Shown piece after piece: positions 33,814-43,000 of a stretch of DNA of 64,000 bases (position 1 is the stretch's first letter; every line of letters begins with the position of its first letter). Position numbers and translations under genes: made by a program. Source of the DNA: Serinicoccus profundi (GTDB lineage: Bacteria > Actinomycetota > Actinomycetes > Actinomycetales > Dermatophilaceae); NCBI RefSeq assembly GCF_008001015.1, contig NZ_CP042862.1, positions 3,038,001-3,102,000 on the forward strand. The letters are read 5' to 3'. The notes beneath the pieces are model-generated. The model saw nothing but the letters and a program-made list of their open reading frames with translations, ran no database searches and was not told the origin of the DNA.

Positions 33814-34715
33814 GCCCGGCCTGGGGGTCGGCCGCGCTGGCCGGAGGCCCGCTGCACACCGTGCTGCGCTCGGCGACCGCGGAGGTCGTCATCGGCTCGG
33901 ACCAGAAGTTCTGCGTCATCGGCGAGCGGATCAACCCGACCGGCCGCAAGACCTTCCAGCTGCAGCTGCGCGAGGGCGACCTGTCGGCCATCGAGAAGGA
34001 CATCGAGGCCCAGGTGGCGGGCGGGGCGGACGTGCTCGACGTCAACATGGGCGTCCCGCTCACCGACGAGGCGGACCTGCTCGTCCGCGCCATCCAGCTC
34101 GTGCAGGCGCGCTGCGACCTGCCGGTCTGCATCGACTCCTCGGTGATCGAGGCGCTCGAGGCCGGGCTCGAGGCATACCAGGGACGGGCGCTGGTCAACT
34201 CGGTGACCGCCGAGGACGAGCGCCTCGAGGCGATCCTGCCGCTGGTCAAGAAGCACGGTGCCGCCGTCATCGCGCTGCCCAACGACGCCGACGAGATCCC
34301 GATGGAGTCGGGCAAGCGGCTGGAGCTGGTCGAGAAGATCGTGCGCGTCGCGACGCAGGAGTACGGCATCGCCATCGAGGACATCGTCATCGACCCGCTC
34401 GCCATGCCGATCGGCGCGGACTCCACCGTCGGCATCACCACGCTGGAGACGATCGCGGGCGTGCACGAGCGGTGGGGGCTCAACATGACGTGCGGCGCGT
34501 CCAACGTGTCCTTCGGTATGCCCGGTCGGCACGCGATCAACGGCGCGTGGCTGCCGCTCGCGATGGCGGCGGGGATGACCAGCGCGATCATGGACGCGCG
34601 CACCCCCGAGGTGGTCGGCGCGGTCCGGGCGGCGGACCTGCTGCTCGGGCACGACGAGTGGGGTATGTCGTGGATCGGCGCCCACCGCGCGCGGCAGGCG
34701 GCCGCGGCGACGTGA
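33810..34715 (+). CDS. Methyltetrahydrofolate:corrinoid-protein methyltransferase (pterin-binding MeTr family)
   Basis: 301 residues forming a pterin-binding TIM barrel: FCVIGERINPTGRKTFQLQL, GGADVLDVNMG, DLPVCIDSSVIEALEAGLEAY, GRALVNSVTAEDERL, IVIDPLAMPIG, MTCGASNVSFGMPGRHAING. These match MetH-pterin-domain and MtgA-like enzymes. In this setting it takes the methyl group from the corrinoid protein and forms methyl-THF (the reverse of MetH). Overlaps both neighbours by four bases (ATGA, GTGA). Confidence 0.85.
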
Positions 34716-36709
34716 GGCAGCCGCAGGCCGGAGCCGGCACCGCCCAGGGCGCGGTGATCCGGGCGGCGGGTGCTGCCGCGGAGCTGGACGACGCCTCGGG
34801 GAGCGTCGCGGAGACGACGCCCGAGCGGGTCGACCTCACGTATACCCCGTCGGGCACCACGGTCCGGGTGCCCAGCGGGGTCAACCTCTTCGAGGCGGCG
34901 AGCTGGAACGGCATCGCCGTCGACTCGACCTGCGGTGGCCACGGGACATGCCGCAAGTGCAAGATCCAGGTGACCGAGGGCGAGCGGCCGCCGGTGCTGC
35001 CGCAGGACGAGCGCACCTTCTCCCCCGGCCAGCTCGAGGCCGGGTGGCGACTCGGGTGCCTGGCGCTGGCGCGGTCCTCGCTCACCGTCGACGTGCCGCC
35101 GCTGACGACGCGTCCCAAGGCCTCGACCGTCGGCGTGGGCCGCCAGGTGATCCTGCGGCCGTCGGTGCAGAAGCGTTACGTCGAGCTCGAGGAGCCGACC
35201 CTGGCCGACCAGCGCCCCGACCTCGCCCGGCTGCTCGACGCGATCGAGGACCTCGAGCCGACCCCCGAGCTGCACGCGCTGCGCCGGGTCGGGACCGCGC
35301 TGCGAGCCGCGGACTACCGGGTGACCGCGGTGGTTGCCGACGACCGGCTCATCGACGTCGAGGAGGGCGACACGACCGGGCGGTCCTTCGGGATCGCCGT
35401 CGACCTGGGGACGACGACGGTCGTCGCGACGCTCATGGACCTCACGACGGGCACCCCGGTGGCGGTCGCCTCGATGCTCAACGCGCAGCAGCCCTTCGGC
35501 GGCGACGTCATCTCCCGGATCAGCGCGACGATGCTCGACCCGCAGGCGCTGCCGCGGCTGCGCGTCCGCGCGCACGAGACGTTGGCCGAGCTCGCCGCGG
35601 AGGTGTGCGCCGAGGCCGGGGTCGAGCCGCGGGAGGTGTATGACGTCGCGATCGCCGGCAACGCCACGATGGTCGCGCTGCTGCTGGGCCAGGACCCCGA
35701 GCCGCTCGGCGTGGCGCCGTTCATCCTCGCCACCCACCGGTGGCCGCTGGTGCCGGCGGGTGAGGTCGGGCTCGGGGAGGCCGTCCACCCTGCAGCCAAG
35801 GCGTTCCTGCACCCGGCGCTCGGTGCCTACGTCGGCGGCGACATCGTCGCGGGCATCCAGGCCTCGGGCATGGACCGCGACTCGCGGGTCCGCCTGATGA
35901 TCGACATCGGCACCAACTGCGAGATCGTGCTCTCCGACGGCACCCAGCTGGTGTCGACCGCAGCGCCCGCAGGGCCGGCCTTCGAGGGGGCCTCGATCCG
36001 GTGCGGGATGCGGGCCGCCGACGGCGCGATCGAGACGGTCAAGCTCCTCGCAGAGTGGCCGGAGCCGGCTGACGGCGACGAGCCCTTGCCGGACCCGGTG
36101 CAGCTCGGGGTCATCGGGGACGTCGAGCCGCGCGGGCTGTGCGGGTCGGGCCTGGTCGACGCTGTGGCCGAGCTCAGCCGGGTCGGGCTGCTGGACTCCT
36201 CGGGCCGACTGCTGGACGCCGAGGCCGCGCGCGCGGTGGCGCCCGCGCTGGCCGACCGGCTGGCCAGCGTCGGTGACGCGGGCGAGCGGGTCTTCGTGCT
36301 GCACCGCGAGTCCCCCGACCTGCCCGCCGCCGAGTCGGTCTACCTCTCCCAGCGCGACGTGCGCGAGCTGCAGTTCGCCAAGGCCGCGATCTCCACGGGG
36401 TGGACGCTGCTGCTGGAGGAGGTCGGGCTGGAGCCGCGGGAGGTCCAGCAGGTGCTGCTGGCCGGGTCCTTCGGGTCCTACCTCTCACCGGCGGCCGCCG
36501 TGCGCATCGGCCTGGTGCCCAAGCTGCCCACGCTGCGGATCGTCGCCGCCGGCAACATCGCCGGGGAGGGCGCCAAGATGGTGCTGCTCTCGGCGACCGA
36601 GCGGACCGGCGCCGACGCCCTGCTCGAGGGGGTGCGCTATGTCGAGCTCTCGGACCGCAGCGACTTCAACGACCGCTTCGTCGACCAACTCGCCTTCCCC
36701 TCGACCTGA
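34712..36709 (+). CDS. RACo-type reductive activator of corrinoid proteins (2Fe-2S plus ASKHA ATPase)
   Basis: 665 residues from a GTG overlapping the previous stop. An N-terminal ferredoxin domain has C-x5-C-x2-C plus a fourth Cys (CGGHGTCRKC and GWRLGCLA, about residues 74-116). Then come a linker and an actin-like ATPase domain (FGIAVDLGTTTVVATLMDL, VYDVAIAGNATM, RLMIDIGTNCEIVLSDG, RGLCGSGLVDAVAEL, VLLAGSFGSYL). This is the layout of RACo/RamA-like activators that use ATP to reduce inactive Co(II) back to Co(I). An N-terminal extension of about 40 residues precedes the ferredoxin. An aerobe would need this often, since Co(I) oxidises readily. Confidence 0.9.
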   Translation: MRQPQAGAGTAQGAVIRAAGAAAELDDASGSVAETTPERVDLTYTPSGTTVRVPSGVNLFEAASWNGIAVDSTCGGHGTCRKCKIQVTEGERPPVLPQDERTFSPGQLEAGWRLGCLALARSSLTVDVPPLTTRPKASTVGVGRQVILRPSVQKRYVELEEPTLADQRPDLARLLDAIEDLEPTPELHALRRVGTALRAADYRVTAVVADDRLIDVEEGDTTGRSFGIAVDLGTTTVVATLMDLTTGTPVAVASMLNAQQPFGGDVISRISATMLDPQALPRLRVRAHETLAELAAEVCAEAGVEPREVYDVAIAGNATMVALLLGQDPEPLGVAPFILATHRWPLVPAGEVGLGEAVHPAAKAFLHPALGAYVGGDIVAGIQASGMDRDSRVRLMIDIGTNCEIVLSDGTQLVSTAAPAGPAFEGASIRCGMRAADGAIETVKLLAEWPEPADGDEPLPDPVQLGVIGDVEPRGLCGSGLVDAVAELSRVGLLDSSGRLLDAEAARAVAPALADRLASVGDAGERVFVLHRESPDLPAAESVYLSQRDVRELQFAKAAISTGWTLLLEEVGLEPREVQQVLLAGSFGSYLSPAAAVRIGLVPKLPTLRIVAAGNIAGEGAKMVLLSATERTGADALLEGVRYVELSDRSDFNDRFVDQLAFPST

Positions 36710-37409
36710 CTCGAGCATCGCGGCGACCGACCGGCGCCGTGGACCCGACGCCCTCCCGCTGCGCGTCGAGGGCGCCCGGGTCGCACTCGTGGCGTGCGGC
36801 GCGCTGGCGACCCACGCCGCTGCCGCGGCGGCACGGCATACCCCCGCGTTGCCGGTCGACGTGCACCCGCTGCCGCCGCTGCTGCACAACCACCCCGCGC
36901 GGATCGCGGCCGAGGTCGAGGCGGTCATCGACCGGCTGGCCGGCCGCTACGACCGGGTGATCGTGGGGTATGCCGACTGCGGCACCTACGGCGCCCTCGA
37001 CGAGCTCTGCGCGCGACGCGGGGTGGCGCGACTGCCGGGGCTGCACTGCTACGACCTGTATGCCGGGGAGGCGCGGATCGCCCAGCTCATGGAGGAGGAA
37101 CCGGGGACCTACCTGCTCACCGACTTCCTCGTCCGCAGCTTCGACCGGACCGTGTGGGCCGAGCTGGGCCTGGACCGCCACCCGGAGCTGCGGGACGACT
37201 ACTTCGGCCACTACACCCGGTGCGTGTGGCTGACGCAGGAGCCGGAGCCCGACGCCGAGCTCACCACACAGGCGGAAGCCGAGGCCGACCTCACCCGGGC
37301 GGCGCAGCGGGCCGCGGCGCTGCTCGGGCTGCCGCTCCAGCTGGAGACCACCGGTCTGACCGGCCTCGACGACGCCCTGGCCCGCCTCGTCCTGGCTGAC
37401 GACGCCTGA
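36639..37409 (+). CDS. DUF1638 protein of the corrinoid operon
   Basis: The conserved part runs from VEGARVALVACGALATHA and includes VIVGYADCGTYGALDELC, LPGLHCYDLYAGEARIAQLMEEEPGTYLLTDFLVRSF and GLDRHPELRDDYFGHYTRCVWL, the DUF1638 pattern, with several conserved Cys, His and Asp that look like metal ligands. The only usable in-frame start upstream is the ATG at 36639, which overlaps RACo by 71 bases and adds a low-complexity Ser/Thr stretch; no good ribosome site is visible, so the true start is uncertain. DUF1638 genes repeatedly accompany MttB-type systems, but their role is unknown. Confidence 0.7.
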   Translation: MSSSRTAATSTTASSTNSPSPRPDSSIAATDRRRGPDALPLRVEGARVALVACGALATHAAAAAARHTPALPVDVHPLPPLLHNHPARIAAEVEAVIDRLAGRYDRVIVGYADCGTYGALDELCARRGVARLPGLHCYDLYAGEARIAQLMEEEPGTYLLTDFLVRSFDRTVWAELGLDRHPELRDDYFGHYTRCVWLTQEPEPDAELTTQAEAEADLTRAAQRAAALLGLPLQLETTGLTGLDDALARLVLADDA

Positions 37410-37420
37410 CCCCCCAACCC

Positions 37421-37661
37421 CACCGAGCGCCGCAGATGGCTCCCCCTGACCCCACCGAGCGCCGAGGATGGTCGCCCCTGACCCCACCGAGCGCCGAGGA
37501 TGGTCGCCCCTGACCCCACCGAGCGCCGCAGATGGCTCCCCCTGACCCGACCGAGCGTCGCAGATGGTTCCCCCTGCCCCCACCGAGCGCCGCAAATGGT
37601 TGTGCTGCTGACCATCTGCGGCGCTCGGTCGTGCGTGAGCCGACCATCTGCGGCGCTCGGT
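37421..37661. repeat. 32-bp-phased array: six direct and two inverted copies of a 19-bp repeat
   Basis: Copies of CACCGAGCGCCGCAGATGG start at 37421, 37453, 37485, 37517, 37549 and 37581, exactly 32 bases apart; variants have GAGGATGG or GCAAATGG. Two inverted copies (CCATCTGCGGCGCTCGGT) follow at 37612 and 37644, again 32 apart. The array fills the whole gap between the convergent DUF1638 and MTHFR genes. The last direct and first inverted copy can form an 18-bp hairpin with a 12-base loop, so it may also terminate both transcripts. It is not a CRISPR, because the spacers are near-identical. Confidence 0.9.
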
Positions 37662-37666
37662 CGGAC

Positions 37667-38521
37667 CTAGGGTCGGCGCAGGTCGGCTGCCCGGGAGAGC
37701 TGCTCGCGGCGCCACGCCTCGGTCTTCTCGACCTGGTTGAAGCTGTAGAGGTGCAGGCCGCCGATCCCCAGCCGCTCGGTGCCGGCGAGCGCCGCGACCC
37801 GGTGGGCGAAGCGGGTGGTGGTGAAGCCGGGGAGCGCGATGCGGGTGAAGACGCCGTGCTGCTTGCGCAGGAAGCGCATGGAGTCACCGACCCCGATGAC
37901 CGTCGCCATCTTGAGCAGCTTGGCCGGGTCGACCGGACCGGGCACGCCGATCCAGACCGGCTGCTCGATCCCGCGGCGCCGGATCCGCTCCAGCCACCGG
38001 CCGACCTGCTCGTCGTCGAAGGTCATGTTGGAGACGATGTCGGTGGCGTAGCGCCGCTTGTCCCACATCGACTGCACGATGACGTCGTCGTCGATGCCCG
38101 GGTGGGACTCGGGGTAGCCGGTGATCCCCACCCGCTCGAACGGCCGGCCCAGCTCCTCCAGCTCGATCAGCAGGTCGAGGGCGTTGGTGAAGGCGGTCTC
38201 GGTGGGGGTCGCGTCACCGCCCGGCACGAAGATCTCGGTGACCCCGGCGGCGCGGAGCCGGGCGACGATGTCGGGCAGCTCGGCACGCCCCACCATCCGC
38301 GCGGCCAGGTGCGGGACGACGTGATAGCGGTCCGCCAGCTCCTCGGTGAGGGCCAAGGTGGCCTCGAGGCCCTTGGCCGGGGAAGCCGTGACGGTGACGG
38401 TGCGCCCGGGCTCGACGTGGGCGTGCACCTGCTCGGCGATCGAGCCGGTCGGCAGGATCTCCAGGCGTGCTCCCCGCAGCAACCCCTCCAGCGCCACGGA
38501 GGGGCATTTGTTGCTCATCAT
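37667..38521 (-). CDS. Methylenetetrahydrofolate reductase-like protein
   Basis: 284 residues, MTHFR-type barrel: TVTVTASPAKGLEATLALTEELADRYHVVPHLAARMV, GVTEIFVPGGDATPTETAFTNALDLL, RVGITGYPESHPGID, DIVSNMTFDDEQVGRWLERI, WIGVPGPVDPAKLL. It is shorter and more divergent than housekeeping MetF. With the methyl-THF-forming system on the other side of the repeat array, it is likely to run in the oxidative direction, returning methyl-THF to methylene-THF. Two adjacent ATG codons (38521, 38518) can start it. A site like the first IclR's operator lies immediately upstream. Confidence 0.8.
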   Translation of the reverse strand: MMSNKCPSVALEGLLRGARLEILPTGSIAEQVHAHVEPGRTVTVTASPAKGLEATLALTEELADRYHVVPHLAARMVGRAELPDIVARLRAAGVTEIFVPGGDATPTETAFTNALDLLIELEELGRPFERVGITGYPESHPGIDDDVIVQSMWDKRRYATDIVSNMTFDDEQVGRWLERIRRRGIEQPVWIGVPGPVDPAKLLKMATVIGVGDSMRFLRKQHGVFTRIALPGFTTTRFAHRVAALAGTERLGIGGLHLYSFNQVEKTEAWRREQLSRAADLRRP

Positions 38522-38528
38522 GCAACGT

Positions 38529-38544
38529 GATTCGTCATACGCAC
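38529..38544 (-). promoter_or_regulatory. Operator-like site next to the MTHFR-like gene
   Basis: On the minus strand GTGCGTATGACGAATC matches the DMGDH-promoter site GTGCGTATGGCGCAAC at 13 of 16 positions, the first twelve bases differing at only one. It ends 7 bases before the start codon. The similarity ties this gene to the dimethylglycine operon. Confidence 0.4.
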
Positions 38545-38606
38545 AACAGCAGCGTACGAGTACGCCGAGGCCGCTGACAAGACCTTCGCGGTATGGCGCT
38601 CTGACG

Positions 38607-39299
38607 TCAGCCGCGTAGGTGCCGCCCGAGGAAGGTCAGCGTGCGGGGCCAGGCCGCCGCGGACGCCTCGGCGTGGAAGAACGCCGGAAGCGGGTTGTCG
38701 AAGGCGTGACCCGCACCGTCGTGCCAGACGAACTCCACGCCGTCGCGCGCCACGGCTCGTTCGATCTCCTCGACCGTCTCCCTCGGGATGAAGGCGTCGT
38801 CCGTGCCCCAGTGGTGCAGGCTCGGCGCAGTGACCTGCGGCGCCAGGTCGAGGAGCCCGGGGAGCGCCGAGCCGTAGTAGGAGACGAGGGCGTCGACCGA
38901 CGTCTGCGCGGCCGCGGCGAAGGCCACCCCGCCGCCGTAGCAGAAGCCGACCAGACCGACCCGCCCCTCGACGGCACCGCGGAGGTGTTCGACGGCGGTC
39001 ACGGTGTCCTCCACCGCGCCGTCCCAGTCCGTCCTGCCCATCAGCTCCATGCCGTGCTGCAGCATCTGCTCACCGCTCCCGTCGACCTCGTGGTCCGGGA
39101 TGCGCCAGTAGAGTTCGGGGACGTGCACCTCATACCCCGCCTCGGCCAGATCTCGAGCCCGGTCCCGGATGTAGGGCGAGACGCCGAAGATCTCCTGGAC
39201 GAGCACGATCCCCGCGTGCGCCGGGTCATCGGGGCGGAAGCGGTGGACCGGCAGGTCGCCGTCCGGACGGGGCAGGGTGAAGACGTCCTCGGTAGGCAT
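38607..39299 (-). CDS. Dienelactone hydrolase family protein
   Basis: 230 residues, alpha/beta hydrolase. Nucleophile Cys120 in GLVGFCYGGG, acid in HWGTDDAFIP (about Asp168) and His198 in HDGAGHAFDN, the Cys-Asp-His triad of dienelactone hydrolases; VLVQEIFGVSPYIRDRARDLAEAGY is the typical N-terminal block. A GTG two codons upstream is an alternative start. No aromatic degradation genes surround it, so the substrate is open. Confidence 0.8.
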   Translation of the reverse strand: MPTEDVFTLPRPDGDLPVHRFRPDDPAHAGIVLVQEIFGVSPYIRDRARDLAEAGYEVHVPELYWRIPDHEVDGSGEQMLQHGMELMGRTDWDGAVEDTVTAVEHLRGAVEGRVGLVGFCYGGGVAFAAAAQTSVDALVSYYGSALPGLLDLAPQVTAPSLHHWGTDDAFIPRETVEEIERAVARDGVEFVWHDGAGHAFDNPLPAFFHAEASAAAWPRTLTFLGRHLRG

Positions 39300-39322
39300 G
39301 AGCACAGTCTGCGGGCAGCGCG

Positions 39323-39721
39323 TCAGGCCCGCGAGCGGGGAGCCGCAGCGATGTCGGTATGCGTGAAGTCGGACCCCACGAAGAGCAGCGGCTCGCCAGC
39401 CTCCACCGCGAGCGCGTAGGAGAAGCAGTCGCCGAAGTTCAGTCGTGCCGGCGACCCCGAACCGCGACCGAATCGGCGGTAGGCGAGTCGCGCGACCTGA
39501 GCCTGGCGGGCGCTGACCGGCACCACCGTGATCTCCAGGACGTCCAACAGGTGGTCGAGCCGCTCCCCGTGGGCGGTGGAACGCGCGTCGGCCACGATGC
39601 CGACCTCCACCAGCGTTGCGGCAGAGATACGGCTCGGCGAGGCGGCCAGCACGCGCAGCAGGTCCTCGGCACCGGGCTCCTGCTGCAGGACTGCCATGAC
39701 GGCAGAGGAGTCGATGATCAC
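39323..39721 (-). CDS. vapC: VapC toxin (PIN domain)
   Basis: 132 residues. PIN acidic residues Asp4 (MIIDSSAVMAVL), Glu39 (TLVEVGIV), Asp98 (LNFGDCFSYALA) and Asp118 (LLFVGSDFTHTDI) are in place. This is the common type seen with Rv0623-like antitoxins. It overlaps the antitoxin by ATGA. Expected activity: RNA cleavage, held in check by VapB. Confidence 0.9.
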   Translation of the reverse strand: MIIDSSAVMAVLQQEPGAEDLLRVLAASPSRISAATLVEVGIVADARSTAHGERLDHLLDVLEITVVPVSARQAQVARLAYRRFGRGSGSPARLNFGDCFSYALAVEAGEPLLFVGSDFTHTDIAAAPRSRA

Positions 39722-39987
39722 CGCGGCAGGCCGGTCAGCTCGTCGTAGAGGTCATCCGGCTCACGGATGGCGCGTCCGGCCAGGCCGGGATCCGCGGCGT
39801 ACTCGGCGAGGATCTGGTGCGCGAGGTCCAGCTTGCGCCCCTGGGACACCGTCGACGGGTCGGCCCCGTAGTCCGCGAGCAACCGGGTCAACGCCTCCTC
39901 GATGACACTGGTCTGGCTCCGGCCGGTGATCCGAGCCGCCTCCCGCGCCAGGGCGTGGACGCGGTCGTTCTTGATGTTGAGGCTCAC
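39718..39987 (-). CDS. vapB: VapB antitoxin (Rv0623-like)
   Basis: 89 residues from the GTG at 39987, chosen because the family begins MSLNIKN; an ATG at 40005 would add six residues. SLNIKNDRVHALAREAARITGRSQTSVIEEALTRLLADYG is the DNA-binding ribbon-helix-helix part; the rest binds the toxin. A large palindrome directly upstream is the likely autoregulatory site. Confidence 0.85.
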   Translation of the reverse strand: MSLNIKNDRVHALAREAARITGRSQTSVIEEALTRLLADYGADPSTVSQGRKLDLAHQILAEYAADPGLAGRAIREPDDLYDELTGLPR

Positions 39988-39988
39988 G

Positions 39989-40024
39989 GGTAGAGGGTAG
40001 AACATCGGTCATCTACCGTCTACC
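39989..40024. promoter_or_regulatory. VapBC operator: doubled GGTAGA inverted repeat
   Basis: GGTAGAGGGTAGA (39989-40001) and TCTACCGTCTACC (40012-40024) are inverted arms matching at 12 of 13 positions around a 10-base centre, each arm itself a tandem of GGTAGA. It abuts the vapB start and lies 42 bases before the recC -10 box, so VapB binding might also touch recC expression. Confidence 0.65.
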
Positions 40025-40065
40025 ACACGGGTGATGGCCGCGGACGGTCCGTCGGTGGGCGCGGA

Positions 40066-40071
40066 TAGGGT
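40066..40071 (+). promoter_or_regulatory. Putative -10 box of a leaderless recC promoter
   Basis: TAGGGT is followed by seven bases and the GTG at 40079, with no ribosome site between. This geometry supports 40079 as the start rather than the earlier GTG at 40031. Confidence 0.4.
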
Positions 40072-40078
40072 CGGCGCC

Positions 40079-43000
40079 GTGACCTTGTTCGTGCACCGCG
40101 ACACCAGCACGGCGAAGCTGGCCGATGGCCTCGCTGACCTGCTGGCGACACCGCTGCCCGATCCGTTCGCGCAGGAGGTCGTCGCGGTCCCCGCCAAGGG
40201 GGTGGAGCGCTGGCTCGCGCAGCGCCTGTCGCACACGCTCGGCGCCGGCACCTCGGGGCACGACGGGGTCTGCGCGGGCGTCCGCTTCCTCAACCCCCAC
40301 TCGCTCGTGGCGATGGTGCTCGGCATCGAGCGCGACGACCCGTGGCACCCCGACCGCCTGGTCTGGCCGGTGCTCGAGGCGATCGACGGGAGCCTGTCCG
40401 AGACGTGGGCCACCACCCTGGCCACGCACCTGGGGTATGACGCTTCGGGCGCGGAGGGTGAGCTGCGCCGTGGTCGACGGTATGCCGTGGCGCGCCGATT
40501 GGCGGGCTTGTTCGCCGCGTATGCCGGGTCGCGTCCGGCGATGCTCACCGACTGGCGTGAGGGCGGCGACGGGGACGGCCTCGGCAGCCCGGTCGACGCG
40601 GACCTCGCCTGGCAACCACCCCTGTGGCGGCGGGTGCTCGCGCGGGTCGACGCCGAGCCGCCCGATGTGCGGCAGGCCCGGGTGGTGCAGGCCCTGCGCT
40701 CCGGCACTCACGCGGGACCAGGCGGGGAGCTGGACCTGCCGGGACGACTCTCCCTCTTCGGTCACACCCGCATCGCCCGCAGCGAGGTGGAGGTCATCTC
40801 GGCCCTCGCCGAGCACCGCGACGTCCACCTCTGGCTGCCGCAGGCCTCCCCCACCGCCTGGGACGCGCTCGCCGAGGACGCCCGCTCCGGGCCCGTCCCC
40901 CGGGAGGACGACATGTCGGCCCTGCTCATCGACCACCCGCTACTCGCGAGCCTCGGTCGTGACGCCCGGGAGCTGCAGCGCACCCTGGCGCTGGCACCGC
41001 ATACCCTCCTGCGGTCCGACGCCGCCCCGGCCACCACCACGCCCGCCCGGCCCGCAGCACCGGGACCGGGACAGACCTCGCTGCTCCACCTCCTCCAGGC
41101 CGACCTCGCCGCCGACCACCCACCGACCGACGCCGAACGCGCCGCCCGCGCCATCCCGGAGGCCGAGCGCAGCCTCCAGGTGCACGCCTGCCACGGTCAG
41201 TCGCGGCAGATCGAGGTGCTGCGCGACGTCCTGGCGGACCTGCTCCAGCACGACCCGACCCTGGAGCCCCGCGACATCCTCGTCATGTGCCCTGACATCG
41301 ACGCCTACGCCCCGCTGGTGCACGCCGGTTTCGGGCTGGGTGAGGTCGGGCGCGAGCGCGACGCAGGGGGCGTGGGCGGGAGCATCCCGACCCACCCCGC
41401 CCACTCGTTGCGGGTCCGGCTGGCCGACCGCGCCCCGACCCAGGCCAACCCGCTGCTCGGGCTGGCGGCGCGGCTGGTCGAGCTCGCGGGGGGCCGCCTG
41501 ACGGCCGGCGAGGTGCTCGACCTGGCGCGGACGGCTCCGGTGCGGCGACGCTTCGGGCTCGACGACGACGACCTGGAGCGGCTCGGCGACTGGGTGGGCT
41601 CGGTGGCGATCCGGTGGGGCCTGGACGACGCCCACCGCGGCGACTACGCCCTCCCCGGGCTGACCCAGAACACCTGGCAGGCCGGGCTCGCGCGGGTGCT
41701 CGTCGGCGCCGCGGTCGACGGCCAGGAGGTCGACCACCTGGGGACGACCCTGGGCCTGGACGACCTCGACAGCGCCGACCTCGACCTCGCCGGGCGGATG
41801 GCCGAGCTGGTCGCCCGGCTCGGTGGCACGCTGCGTGCGCTGCGCTCGGCGACGGCGGTGCCCGAGTGGGTCGAGGCCCTGACCGATGGTGTCCTCGGAC
41901 TCGCCGACGTCGCCCCGGCCGACGCCTGGCAGGTGACCCAGCTGCGCCGCGAGCTCGACCTCGTGGGCGTCCACGCGAGCGCGCCCGCGACCGAGGGTGG
42001 CGACCTCGCTCTCAGCCTCTCCGACGTGCGCGCGCTGCTGGAGGAGCACGCCGCTGGGCGCGCCACCCGCTCCAACTTCCGCACCGGCACCCTCACGGTC
42101 TGCACCATGGTGCCGATGCGCTCGGTGCCGCACCGGGTGGTCGCGCTCGTCGGCCTCGACGACGGCGTCTTCCCCCGCACCACGGCCCCCGACGGCGACG
42201 ACGCGACCGCCCGCCGGCCCGTGACCGGCGAGCGCGACCCGCGCAGCGAGGACCGCCAGCTCCTGCTCGACGCCGTCATGGCGGCCAGCGACGCGCTGGT
42301 CATCACCTACACCGGCTTCGACGAGCACACCGGCGCACCGCGCCCCCCGGCCGTGCCGCTGGGCGAGCTGCTCGACGCGGTCCGGCGCACCGCCGACCCC
42401 GACTCCCCCGGGGTATGCCGTGTCCTCACCGAACACCCGCTGCAACCCTTCGACCCGCGCAACCTCGGGGCGTCTCGGGAGGGCGCGCGGGCGCTCCTGC
42501 CGGGTGGCGCGCCGTTCAGCTTCGACCCCGCCGCGCTGGCCGGGGGACGTGCGGCCGTCGCGCCACGGACCCCCCGGCCACTCCCGGTCGACGCGAGCCT
42601 GGGTCCGCTCGCGCCCGCAGAGGCCGAGTCGGTCGCCCTCGATGCGCTGCTCCGCTTCTTCGACAACCCGGCCCGTGCCTACCTCCGTGACCGCCTCGGG
42701 CTCGTGCTGCCCGAGGTGCCGGAGGAGCAGGGCGAGGGCATCCCCATCGACCTCGGCGGGCTGGAGACATGGGCGATCGGCGACAGGGTGCTGCAGGCGG
42801 TGCTGGCAGGCCGCGACCCAGGGGCCACCGTCGACGCCGAGCTCTGGCGTGGGGAGCTGCCGCCCCGGGCGCTCGGGGCCACCGTCATGGGAGAGGTCAC
42901 GAAGCAGGCGCAGCTGGTCGCCGAGGCCACCTGGAGCACCGTCGGTCAGGGCGGGTGGGGCATCCCCCTGGACCGCGACACCCTCGACATCGACCTCACC

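Noticed and set aside
37421-37661. CRISPR array
   Set aside because: Regular 32-bp spacing looks CRISPR-like, but the intervening bases are nearly the same in each unit, two units are inverted and there are no cas genes.
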